Assembly (NCBI GenBank): GCA_900754495.1
Contig: CAAEDC010000032.1
Span: forward strand, 1 to 10,856
DNA length: 10,856 bases
DNA from: Eggerthellaceae bacterium
GTDB lineage: Bacteria > Actinomycetota > Coriobacteriia > Coriobacteriales > Eggerthellaceae
Direction: 5' to 3'
Below are positions 1-5,737 of the stretch, piece after piece (position 1 is the first letter of the stretch; every line of letters begins with the position of its first letter). The translations under genes and the position numbers were made by a program. The notes beneath the pieces were generated by a model. It was not told the DNA's origin and searched no databases. It was given only the letters and a program-made list of their open reading frames with translations.

Positions 1-165
1 ACCGGCTCGTCGGGGGCAGGGTCCGGATCCGGCTCCACCGGCTCGTCGGGCTCGTCCGGATCGGGTTCAGGATCAGGATCAGGCTCCGGGTCGGGTTCAG
101 GATCCGGCTCCGGTTCCGGATCGGGCTCAGGCTCGGGATCCGGCTCCGGATCGGGGTTGACCGGC
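1..165 (-). repeat. Degenerate tandem repeat encoding Pro-Asp/Pro-Glu linker
   Basis: Short units such as GGATCCGGCTCC, GGTTCAGGATC and GGCTCGTCGGG recur on the plus strand. On the minus strand they read as repeated DP, EP and DEPV dipeptides or tetrapeptides in the frame of the secreted protein. Codons alternate (GAT/GAC, GAA/GAG, CCG/CCC/CCT), so the array is selected as protein rather than being a recent exact duplication. It continues past the left edge. Confidence 0.75.
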
Positions 166-731
166 TCGTCGGGATCCGGCACGATGGCCTTGGGGACGAG
201 CAGGCCGTCGATGTGCCATACCGTGTCCCATGTCGACAGCGCGCTTTTCACCACGTACCAGACGACCGTCTGCGTCTCGGGGTCGAAATCGATGCCTTCC
301 TGCGCGCACGCCGCGGCGATCTGGTCGTCGGTGGGGAAGATCAGGATGCGCTCGTTGATCGATGCGCCGGAAAGGTCGTAGAGCTCCTGGTCGTAGAGAT
401 CTCCGCCGTACGCGGCGAAGTCGGATGCGTCGAAGGCGTCGTCGATGTAGATGCCCGGAGAGTACACGCCGGTGAGGATCTGCTGCAGCTCCTCCTCGTT
501 CTGCGGATAGGAGGCGGTGCCCTCGTCGACGACGGCGATGAAGAAGCCGACGTCCACCTGGGCGTCGAAGGGCCACAGCCATCGGGCGGATGCGGAGGCG
601 GGGGAGGCCTCGTCGGCATGCGCCTGCGCGGACGCGAGGGGAAGGATCGAGATGGCGGCGGCGAGCAGCAGGGCGAGCAGGGCCGCCGCCCCGTGGGCGA
701 GGTGACGTATGTTCGCGTTCGCGTGCTGCAT
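1..731 (-). CDS. Secreted protein with Pro-Asp/Glu repeat tail (partial, C-terminus off window)
   Basis: The reading frame is open from the ATG at 731 to the left edge, giving 243 complete residues and no stop. Residues 1-39 form a signal peptide: an Arg/His-containing start, a hydrophobic core (about 15-33, rich in Ala and Leu), and cleavage sites after ASA (35) or AHA (39). Residues 40 to about 178 form a compact domain that I do not recognise as a named family. It ends in WYVVK...WHIDGLLV, a W-Y-V-x-K / W-H-x-D-G pattern that I associate with Gram-positive surface proteins. From about 184 on, the protein is a run of DP, EP and DEPV units, an extended acidic linker of the kind that carries exported domains away from the membrane. 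An anchor such as LPXTG would lie outside the window. The gene follows the EAL gene by 48 nt on the same strand and may be co-transcribed. The ribosome site is weak (GAAGG about 5 nt before ATG). Confidence 0.8.
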   Translation of the reverse strand, partial: MQHANANIRHLAHGAAALLALLLAAAISILPLASAQAHADEASPASASARWLWPFDAQVDVGFFIAVVDEGTASYPQNEEELQQILTGVYSPGIYIDDAFDASDFAAYGGDLYDQELYDLSGASINERILIFPTDDQIAAACAQEGIDFDPETQTVVWYVVKSALSTWDTVWHIDGLLVPKAIVPDPDEPVNPDPEPDPEPEPDPEPEPDPEPDPEPDPDPEPDPDEPDEPVEPDPDPAPDEP

Positions 732-752
732 CGGGCCTTCGCTTCGTTCGCG

Positions 753-772
753 GGCGGGCTGCTGCGCCCGCC
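753..772 (-). terminator. Hairpin between EAL gene and secreted-protein gene
   Basis: A perfect 7-bp GC stem (753-759 with 766-772, six-base loop) starts 8 nt after the stop of the EAL gene. No U-tract follows on the minus strand, so it is at best a weak terminator, or a processing or attenuation stem inside a two-gene transcript. Confidence 0.3.
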
Positions 773-779
773 GGGGCTG

Positions 780-2693
780 CTACGACCCTTGTATTGTAGC
801 GAAGATATCCTCGATCGGCATGGGCTTGGCATAGAAGTAGCCCTGGGCTTCATCAATGCCAAGCGAGCGGATGAGCCTGTCCTGCTCCGCGGTCTCGACG
901 CCCTCGGCGACGGTGGAGAGCCCCTGCTTGCCGATCATCTCGACCACGGAGCGGTACAGCGCGGCGGCGGATTCGTCCTCCACCGCGTTGTCGAGCAGCG
1001 TCTTGTCGATCTTCAGAACCTTGAACGGCAGGGCCAGCACCGAATCGAGGTTGGCGAATCCCGAGCCGAAATCGTCCATGCACAGCTTCGATCCCGCGCT
1101 GCACAGCGTCCTGATCGCCTTCTCCATCTCCTTGCCGTAGCGGGTGGACGCCGTTTCGGTGATCTCGAACTGGAACAGCGACGGGTCGACGTTCCAGCGG
1201 CGCATGGTCTCGATGGCATCTGCCGCGAAGCCCGTCTCCATGAGCTCGATGGGGGAGAGGTTGATCTTGATCGAAGTGATCCCGCAGGCCGACAGCTCGG
1301 CGGCGTGCTTTGATGCGAACCGGCAGACCGACGCAAGCTGGCAGCGTCCGAGGCGCGCGATGAGCCCCTCGCTTTCGGCCGCCTCGATGAACTCGTCGGC
1401 GGGGATCCTCCCCAGTTCGGGGTGGGTGAGGCGGCTGAGCACCTCGAAGCTGGCGAACCGCTCCTCCTTGAGGGAGTAGATGGGCTGCGCGTAGGTGCTC
1501 ACGAGCTCGTTCTCGACGGCGTGCGCCAGGTAGCGGCGCACCTCGCGGTTGCGTCGGAACTCGGCGGCGAGCGCGTGCTGGTCCTCGGGGATCTCGACGC
1601 CCGCCTGGATCTTCTCCACGATGAAGTTCACGTACTGCGTCACGTCCTCGGCGGTGGCGAACGCCTCGAGATCGGAGGTCGCGGCGACGACGACGTCGAG
1701 GTCGACCGAGGAGGAGCCGACGGAATGGGGCTTGGAGAACAGCTCGTTGAGGTCGGCCGTCACGCGGCGGCATTCGCGGCGCGAGAACGTCATGAACGCG
1801 AAAGCGGAGCTGCGTATGCGGTAGACCTGGCGCGTCCTGCCGATGCGCATCGAGGAGCCCGCGCACAGGCGGATCGCCTCGTCGGTGGCGGAGGATCCGA
1901 GGATCGCGTTGAGCGTCGCCATATGGCGCAGGACGACGACGATGACGGAGAAGCGGCGGTGGCGCTTGATGAGGTCGGCGGCATGGGCGCGGAACGCCGC
2001 GGCGTCGTAGGCGTGCGTGAGGGAATCCACGAATTCGAACGGGCTGCCGGCGATGACGAACACCGACAGCACCGCCATCGTCAGCCCGAACGAGAGGGGG
2101 TGGAGCATGCCCGGCGCCATCTCGATGGCGATGCACGCCATGAGGATGAGCGATGCGCACCAGATCGCCATGGCGTCGAGCGCGCGCAGCATCCTGCGGT
2201 GGACGATCGAGTAGACGAGGCATGAGAGCGGGTAGAACGCGATGCAGACGTGCACGGCGAGGTAGAGGGATCCCGACGTGACGGCGCCGGCGTCATCGAC
2301 GCCGATCACCGCGCCCGTCGCGAACGTGGTGGCGGTCGCGACGATGGCGAGCGCGCAGGGGATCGAGGTGGTGACGATGCGCTCGCGGCGCAGCGGGGCG
2401 TCGCCGCGGCAGAGCACGGCGGTGTAGGAGAACAGCAGGTTGGCGGCGATGCATTGGAACACGATGACGGCCGCGCGCAGGGGCGCCGTGGCGGCATCGG
2501 CTCCTTCTCCCAGGCAGGAGACGATGATCGAGCGCGCGAGCCCGGCGACGACGGCGAGGCAGGTCGCGGTGCTGAGCGCGGCGAAGAGCCGGTAGCGGCG
2601 GGTTTGGCGGGCGCGGTAGCCGAGCGTTGCGTAGATGAAGACGAGAACGAGGATCGCGGCGGACGCGATATTGAGCTCGGCGTTCGGCCCCAT
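780..2693 (-). CDS. Membrane EAL-domain c-di-GMP phosphodiesterase with degenerate GGDEF domain
   Basis: The protein is 637 aa. About seven transmembrane helices occupy residues 8-218. A GGDEF-like fold follows (about 222-370; LTHAYDAAAFRAH resembles the usual LTGLYNR start), but the GGDEF signature is replaced by RIRSSAFAF (292-300), so no cyclase activity is expected. The EAL domain spans about 385-632 and keeps the residues used for metal binding and catalysis: Glu416 in EVL (the EAL position), Arg421, Asn478 in INLS, Glu510 in FEITE, Asp540-Asp541 in DDFG, Lys561 in KID, Glu597 in AEGVE and Gln617 in QGY. It should therefore hydrolyse c-di-GMP to pGpG at the membrane, with the GGDEF-like domain as a possible regulatory module. 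The ATG at 2693 is preceded by GAGGAG (2697-2702), and a TATAAT box lies upstream. The downstream secreted protein suggests, by inference, a link to surface behaviour. Confidence 0.93.
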   Translation of the reverse strand: MGPNAELNIASAAILVLVFIYATLGYRARQTRRYRLFAALSTATCLAVVAGLARSIIVSCLGEGADAATAPLRAAVIVFQCIAANLLFSYTAVLCRGDAPLRRERIVTTSIPCALAIVATATTFATGAVIGVDDAGAVTSGSLYLAVHVCIAFYPLSCLVYSIVHRRMLRALDAMAIWCASLILMACIAIEMAPGMLHPLSFGLTMAVLSVFVIAGSPFEFVDSLTHAYDAAAFRAHAADLIKRHRRFSVIVVVLRHMATLNAILGSSATDEAIRLCAGSSMRIGRTRQVYRIRSSAFAFMTFSRRECRRVTADLNELFSKPHSVGSSSVDLDVVVAATSDLEAFATAEDVTQYVNFIVEKIQAGVEIPEDQHALAAEFRRNREVRRYLAHAVENELVSTYAQPIYSLKEERFASFEVLSRLTHPELGRIPADEFIEAAESEGLIARLGRCQLASVCRFASKHAAELSACGITSIKINLSPIELMETGFAADAIETMRRWNVDPSLFQFEITETASTRYGKEMEKAIRTLCSAGSKLCMDDFGSGFANLDSVLALPFKVLKIDKTLLDNAVEDESAAALYRSVVEMIGKQGLSTVAEGVETAEQDRLIRSLGIDEAQGYFYAKPMPIEDIFATIQGS

Positions 2694-2741
2694 CGGCTCC
2701 TCTTCTCGGCGGTTGTCGGGATTCGTTCGGAATCAGTCGGC

Positions 2742-2747
2742 ATTATA
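2742..2747 (-). promoter_or_regulatory. -10 box (TATAAT) for the EAL gene
   Basis: A perfect TATAAT reads on the minus strand 48 nt before the EAL start codon. Transcription would begin near 2735 and give a leader of about 40 nt. No recognisable -35 hexamer lies 16-18 nt upstream, which is common in this kind of genome. Confidence 0.5.
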
Positions 2748-2853
2748 GCGCAGCGATCTGCGGATCGGCTCGCCTTTTCCTATCCCATATGAGGGGATTT
2801 CGAAAGAGCCGGACGCGGGCGGGGCGGCGTGGGCGACGTGAGCGTCGGGCGCG

Positions 2854-2890
2854 CGCGGGCGGGACGGCGTTGGAGCCGCGCCCGCCCGCG
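2854..2890 (-). terminator. Strong GC hairpin after the DUF262 gene
   Basis: A perfect 10-bp all-GC stem (2854-2863 with 2881-2890) encloses a second 4-bp stem (2865-2868 with 2875-2878, six-base loop). It begins 7 nt past the DUF262 stop codon. No U-tract follows on either strand, so it is either a non-canonical terminator or a 3'-end protecting stem. Position and strength make a 3'-end role for the DUF262 transcript likely. Confidence 0.5.
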
Positions 2891-2897
2891 TCTCCTA

Positions 2898-3920
2898 TCA
2901 GAATCCGCCCTGGCTGGCGCGCGGCGGGACGAGCGTCGTGCGCTTGCCCTTCGCCCAGTCCCACGAGCGGAACTCCTTGGAGCCGGTCATGACGTCATGG
3001 GACTTGTAGTTTTCCGACCACATGAGGCAAAAGTTGCGCAGCTCGACGAGCAGATCCTCGAGCGGCCCGTCGTACTCGTCCTCGATGTAGGCCTTGAACA
3101 CGCTGTAGGTCTGGCTCTTGTCGCGGATGCGCTCCTTGACGAAGCGGATCGTCAGCCACATGCGGATGCCGGCGTTGAGCTTCTCGGAACCCGGATCGTC
3201 GCCGAACATGAGCTCGATCGGCTTCCAGTACTCCTCGTAGAGGCGTTCCTGCTCCTTGCGCCCCTCGGCGATCAGGAGGTAGTTGCGCACCAGGTCGCCG
3301 ACGGTCAGCGGGGTGCCGCGCGAGTTGAGCGATTCGAAGATGAGCTGCGGGTTGTCTTCTTTGGTGAGGTTCGCCGAGATCAGCAGGAGCTGCTGCATGC
3401 CCGCCCAGAGCTCCTCGGGCCTGAAACCCTCCTCCTCGGTTTTGCCGCAGAAGAACTCGAAGTTGTCCACGACGCGTTCGGAAGCGCGCGGAGGCAGGAC
3501 GGCGCCGTCGAGCAGGGCGAACAGCGTCTTGCGGTCGGTGCGCGAGAGGACCAGCTTGTGATCCCCCTCGACGAACAGGTAATTGTCGCGGACGAAGTCG
3601 GCGTCGACGGCTCCGATCGAGGCGCCGGTTTTGCGCAGGTAGCGCTCGAACGCCGCGAGGAGCAGGGTGAGCGTGGCGGTGCGCTGCTGACCGTCGATGA
3701 CGGACAGATGCGCGATGCCGTCGCCTTCGTCGGGCTCCACGGAGTAGAGCAGCGTGCCGATGAAATGCGTGTTGGACGTGCGGCCGGCGCGCAGGATGTC
3801 GCCCCACAGCTCGTCGCATTGGTCGCGGTTCCACGAATACACGCGCTGGAACACGGGAATGGTGTACTGGGTCTTGCGGGATCCCAGGATGTCGAGGAAC
3901 ATCCTCTGCTCGGTGATCAT
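2898..3920 (-). CDS. DUF262 (GmrS-like) domain protein without HNH nuclease domain
   Basis: The protein is 340 aa from the ATG at 3920, chosen because GGAAGGAG (3926-3933) sits 5 nt upstream and because the family's N-terminal motif follows at once. The DUF262 hallmarks are present in order: IPVFQRVYSW (21-30), FIGTLLYS (53-60), IDGQQRTATL (75-84, the ParB/Srx-like DGQQR nucleotide site) and FESLNSRGTPLTVGDL (195-210). In the GmrSD type IV restriction family this domain handles NTP and is joined to a C-terminal DUF1524 HNH nuclease of the GmrD type, in proteins usually well above 500 aa. Here the protein stops after the helical middle (about 220-305) with a short basic tail, and the 200 bp downstream has no room for a nuclease. 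It could be a natural single-domain member or a truncated system. No methylase or other restriction gene is nearby. Longer upstream reading (to 4247) is compositionally biased and lacks a ribosome site. Confidence 0.88.
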   Translation of the reverse strand: MITEQRMFLDILGSRKTQYTIPVFQRVYSWNRDQCDELWGDILRAGRTSNTHFIGTLLYSVEPDEGDGIAHLSVIDGQQRTATLTLLLAAFERYLRKTGASIGAVDADFVRDNYLFVEGDHKLVLSRTDRKTLFALLDGAVLPPRASERVVDNFEFFCGKTEEEGFRPEELWAGMQQLLLISANLTKEDNPQLIFESLNSRGTPLTVGDLVRNYLLIAEGRKEQERLYEEYWKPIELMFGDDPGSEKLNAGIRMWLTIRFVKERIRDKSQTYSVFKAYIEDEYDGPLEDLLVELRNFCLMWSENYKSHDVMTGSKEFRSWDWAKGKRTTLVPPRASQGGF

Positions 3921-4251
3921 GCTCTCTCCTTCCAAGGCGCGGCGCCGTGCGCCCGGCCGCCCGATGCTTGCAGTGAACCGGGGGAAAGGATACTGCAGAA
4001 TCGGAGGCGCAGCGCGATTTTCCCATGCGGTCTTGGCGGGAGGGGTCGCCTCGGCCGTTGCGTTTGCCGGCATTCGGGCGTTTGCGGTCCTCTCGTATGG
4101 ATCTTCTCCCTCGACGTTGGGGCTGGCGGGGCGAGGCGGCGCGGACCTTGTTCCTGACCGGGATCGAAGGGGGCGCTCGGATCCATTCGGCGGCCTTTTC
4201 CGGCGTGGTGCCGCGCCTGACTTTGAGGCGGAGTTGGCCGACGACATGCCC
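3921..4251. other. 331-bp gap between DUF262 and SRAP genes
   Basis: This gap must hold the control region of the minus-strand DUF262 gene. A weak candidate -10 (TATCCT on the minus strand, 3987-3992) would give a leader of about 60 nt, but no -35 supports it. The rest of the gap has no tRNA, repeat array or mobile-element remnant that I can see. A plus-strand reading frame with coding-like composition runs through it and is listed separately. Confidence 0.5.
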
Positions 4252-4269
4252 CTAATCGAGGTCGAATAG
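3964..4269 (+). CDS. Possible small membrane protein, unrecognised (weak candidate)
   Basis: This plus-strand frame would encode about 101 aa from the ATG at 3964. It has one hydrophobic stretch (VLAGGVASAVAFAGIRAFAVL), a charged middle, and an acidic C-terminus (PDFEAELADDMPLIEVE). A hand count over its last 79 codons gives about 75%, 57% and 70% G+C at codon positions 1, 2 and 3. The dip at position 2 is expected of a real gene in a GC-rich genome. Against it, no ribosome site precedes the ATG at 3964, the GTG at 3973 or the TTG at 4030, and the family is unknown to me. It would be divergent from DUF262 and would overlap the end of the SRAP gene by 18 nt tail to tail. It may be a real small gene, a decayed remnant or chance. 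Confidence 0.25.
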   Translation: MLAVNRGKGYCRIGGAARFSHAVLAGGVASAVAFAGIRAFAVLSYGSSPSTLGLAGRGGADLVPDRDRRGRSDPFGGLFRRGAAPDFEAELADDMPLIEVE

Positions 4270-4273
4270 GGGC
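4248..4273 (-). other. Inverted repeat over the SRAP stop codon
   Basis: GCCCCTA (4248-4254) pairs with TAGGGGC (4267-4273), a 7-bp stem around a 12-nt loop that includes the last SRAP codons and the TAG stop. There is no U-tract on either strand. It might slow or end transcription at the tail-to-tail junction, but the evidence is only the repeat itself. Confidence 0.25.
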
Positions 4274-4968
4274 AGTTGTCCTTGCTCGGCGACCTTGTCC
4301 GGCTTTCGCGCCGCGGGGGTTTCGGGGGCGATGTCGAGGACGGTGCCCGATCGGTCCGCGAACAGCGGGGCGGGGGCGCCTTCCAGCCAGGCGCGGGATT
4401 CGGCGGGGTCCAGCACGAGCGGCATGCGGTCGTGGATGGGGGAGATGCCGTCGGTGGGCGCGGTGGTGACGATGGAGAAGCGCGGAGGTTCTGTCTGTTC
4501 GGATCCGGCGCCGTCGTCGACGAGCGGCCGGTCGTAGATGCCCGCCAGGAGGAGCGGCGTGCCGTCGGGGGAGGCGAACGCGTATTGGCGCTTGATCGCG
4601 CGCCCGGTGCGCGGGGAGATCGCGGTCTCGCTGCGATGCGGCTCGAAGAACGTCCATGCCGGCACGATGCAGCGGCGCGCGGCGAAGGCTTCGGACCACA
4701 TGCCTCCCGCGTCGCCTGCCCGCTCGATGCGCGCGTTGAACACGACGTTGCGCTGCCATGTCACGGAAAACCCCCAGATCATCGGCACGGATACGATGCC
4801 GCCATCGCACGCGACCACCTGGACCAGCGCTGTCGGCCGCGCTTCGGAGCGGTCGAGCCGACCGTATGCCCGCTCGTCGGCGGGGGAGCCGTCCCAGGAT
4901 CCCGCCTCGATCGCCTCCATGGCGAGCCCGAGGCCGTCCTCCCCGACGACGGTGAACCTTCCGCACAC
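4252..4968 (-). CDS. SRAP-family abasic-site DNA-protein crosslinker (YedK/HMCES type)
   Basis: The protein is 238 aa from the GTG at 4968. The start is fixed by biology: SRAP proteins use Cys2, exposed after Met removal, to bond covalently to abasic sites in single-stranded DNA, and this start yields M-C-G-R-F-T. AAGGAGGAG lies just upstream (4971-4979). The other active-site residues are in place: Arg4, Asn78 in FNAR, Glu109 in FFEPH and His179 in SPIHDRMP. The family shields abasic sites during replication as a self-reversing thiazolidine crosslink, and this copy looks fully active. Length is normal for YedK-like proteins except for an acidic, extended C-terminus ending QGQLPLFDLD. Its QLPLF matches the bacterial sliding-clamp (DnaN) binding consensus QL[SD]LF in all but one position. 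The gene is divergent from a GNAT gene 173 bp away. I see no LexA box between them. Confidence 0.93.
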   Translation of the reverse strand: MCGRFTVVGEDGLGLAMEAIEAGSWDGSPADERAYGRLDRSEARPTALVQVVACDGGIVSVPMIWGFSVTWQRNVVFNARIERAGDAGGMWSEAFAARRCIVPAWTFFEPHRSETAISPRTGRAIKRQYAFASPDGTPLLLAGIYDRPLVDDGAGSEQTEPPRFSIVTTAPTDGISPIHDRMPLVLDPAESRAWLEGAPAPLFADRSGTVLDIAPETPAARKPDKVAEQGQLPLFDLD

Positions 4969-5096
4969 GGCTCCTCCTTCCGTCCCGTTGCAGATTTGGC
5001 GCAATCTTTCGATGGTCGATGGCGACGCTGCATCTCCGCGCGTTCCAGACGACGGAAACCTTTTCGAGCGTCGGTGCGTCTCCGACGGACTCAAGG

Positions 5097-5102
5097 TACT
5101 AT
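5097..5102 (+). promoter_or_regulatory. Possible -10 box for the GNAT gene
   Basis: TACTAT lies 39 nt before the chosen GNAT start, in the 173-bp divergent region shared with SRAP. A 6-bp inverted repeat with a 7-nt loop (5069-5074 with 5082-5087) lies between -16 and -35 relative to this start and could be an operator. No convincing -35 is seen. Confidence 0.3.
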
Positions 5103-5141
5103 ATCCCCGGTGCAATGTTGGCTTCATGGGAAAGGTTCTTC

Positions 5142-5606
5142 ATGGATTCCCGATGCTCTATCGAAGAGATCCCCGTTTCGCTGCGAGATGACACGCTTGT
5201 CGAGCAGCTTGCCCTGCTTTGGGAGCGCTCGGTGCGCGCGACGCACCTGTTTTTGTCGGGAGACGATGTCGTCGCGATGCGACCCGAAGTGCGCGAGGGG
5301 CTGCGCGCGGTGCCGCAGCTGGCGGTTGCCTTCGATGGCGGGGTGCCGCTCGGGTTCGCGGGCGTCGCCGATCGCAAGCTCGAGATGCTCTTCATCGACG
5401 ACGCGATGCGCGGTCGGGGCATCGGATCGGCGCTCTTGGAGCATGCGGTCGATCGATGGGACGCCGATCGCCTCGATGTCAACGAGCAGAATCCCGCGGC
5501 GCGCGGATTCTACGAGCACGAGGGCTTCCGCGTGGCGTCCCGCTCGGATCTCGACGACGCCGGAAGGCCGTTCCCCCTGCTGCATATGGAGCGGAAACCG
5601 GAATAG
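5142..5606 (+). CDS. GNAT N-acetyltransferase, YjaB-like
   Basis: The protein is 154 aa from the ATG at 5142, which has AAAGG (5131-5135) 6 nt upstream. Earlier in-frame starts at 5019 and 5115 have no ribosome site and add residues absent from the family. Features shared with E. coli YjaB as I recall it are LWERSVRATHLFLS (26-39), the acetyl-CoA pyrophosphate loop RGRGIGSA (90-97), LDVNEQN (111-117), GFYEHEGF (122-129) with the likely general-acid Tyr124, and the SRSDLDDAGRPFPLLHM end (133-149). YjaB length is 147 aa, so this copy is complete. The enzyme should move an acetyl group from acetyl-CoA to an amine. The acceptor cannot be told from sequence. It stands alone on the plus strand, divergent from SRAP and 131 bp ahead of the ABC operon. 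Confidence 0.9.
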   Translation: MDSRCSIEEIPVSLRDDTLVEQLALLWERSVRATHLFLSGDDVVAMRPEVREGLRAVPQLAVAFDGGVPLGFAGVADRKLEMLFIDDAMRGRGIGSALLEHAVDRWDADRLDVNEQNPAARGFYEHEGFRVASRSDLDDAGRPFPLLHMERKPE

Positions 5607-5694
5607 GATGGACTCGCCGCGCCTTTCGTGACGCCGCGGTCGATGGGTTGCCGACTCGTTACCCGTCCGTAAAAGGGATGTCTCGCGACGCCGG

Positions 5695-5700
5695 TATAAT
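5695..5700 (+). promoter_or_regulatory. -10 box (TATAAT) for the ABC transporter operon
   Basis: A perfect TATAAT is followed 26 nt later by the ribosome site of the ATPase gene, so transcription would start near 5707 with a leader of about 30 nt. No good -35 stands 16-18 nt upstream, as with the EAL promoter. Confidence 0.5.
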
Positions 5701-5726
5701 TCGATGAAAAGGCGTTTTGTCGACCT

Positions 5727-5731
5727 AGGAG
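5727..5731 (+). promoter_or_regulatory. Ribosome site deciding the TTG start of the ABC ATPase
   Basis: AGGAG is spaced 6 nt from a TTG (5738-5740). It is the only strong site ahead of the ATPase fold and no in-frame ATG or GTG with a ribosome site exists before the conserved core, so TTG is the likely start. Confidence 0.7.
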
Positions 5732-5737
5732 CCCCCT

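Noticed and set aside
1..165. CRISPR array or satellite repeat at the left edge
   Set aside because: Units are of irregular length, have no unique spacers, and keep a single open frame encoding a Pro-Asp/Glu linker.
213..1313. Long plus-strand open frame (366 codons) opposite the EAL and secreted-protein genes
   Set aside because: Antisense shadow in GC-rich DNA. Its product is a low-complexity Gly/Arg/Asp mix with no domain, while the opposite strand encodes clear EAL motifs and a signal peptide.
1422..2225. Plus-strand open frame of 267 codons
   Set aside because: Shadow of the EAL gene. Rich in Arg, Asp and Gly with no ribosome site or recognisable fold.
2829..4157. Plus-strand open frame of 442 codons
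   Set aside because: Lies antisense to the DUF262 gene, whose family motifs are unmistakable. This frame shows no motif.
3921..4247. 109-codon upstream extension of DUF262
   Set aside because: Pro/Ala/Arg/Ser-rich with no homology-like features. The ATG at 3920 has an excellent ribosome site and the family motif follows it.
2898..4968. Restriction-modification or phage-defence island made of DUF262, SRAP and GNAT
   Set aside because: No methylase, nuclease, integrase or other defence gene is present, composition is uniform, and SRAP and GNAT are ordinary chromosomal genes. Adjacency alone does not support a system.
4969..5127. 53-codon upstream extension of the SRAP gene to an ATG at 5127
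   Set aside because: SRAP chemistry needs Cys at position 2, which only the GTG at 4968 provides, behind a strong ribosome site.
5019..5141. Earlier GNAT starts at 5019 and 5115
   Set aside because: No ribosome site, extra residues not found in YjaB-like proteins, and the candidate -10 box lies inside this stretch.
4969..5141. LexA/SOS box controlling SRAP
   Set aside because: I looked for a GAAC-n4-GTTC-like dyad in the divergent region and found none.
4276..5631. Plus-strand open frame of 451 codons across SRAP and GNAT
   Set aside because: Antisense to SRAP and out of frame with the real GNAT gene. The product is low complexity.
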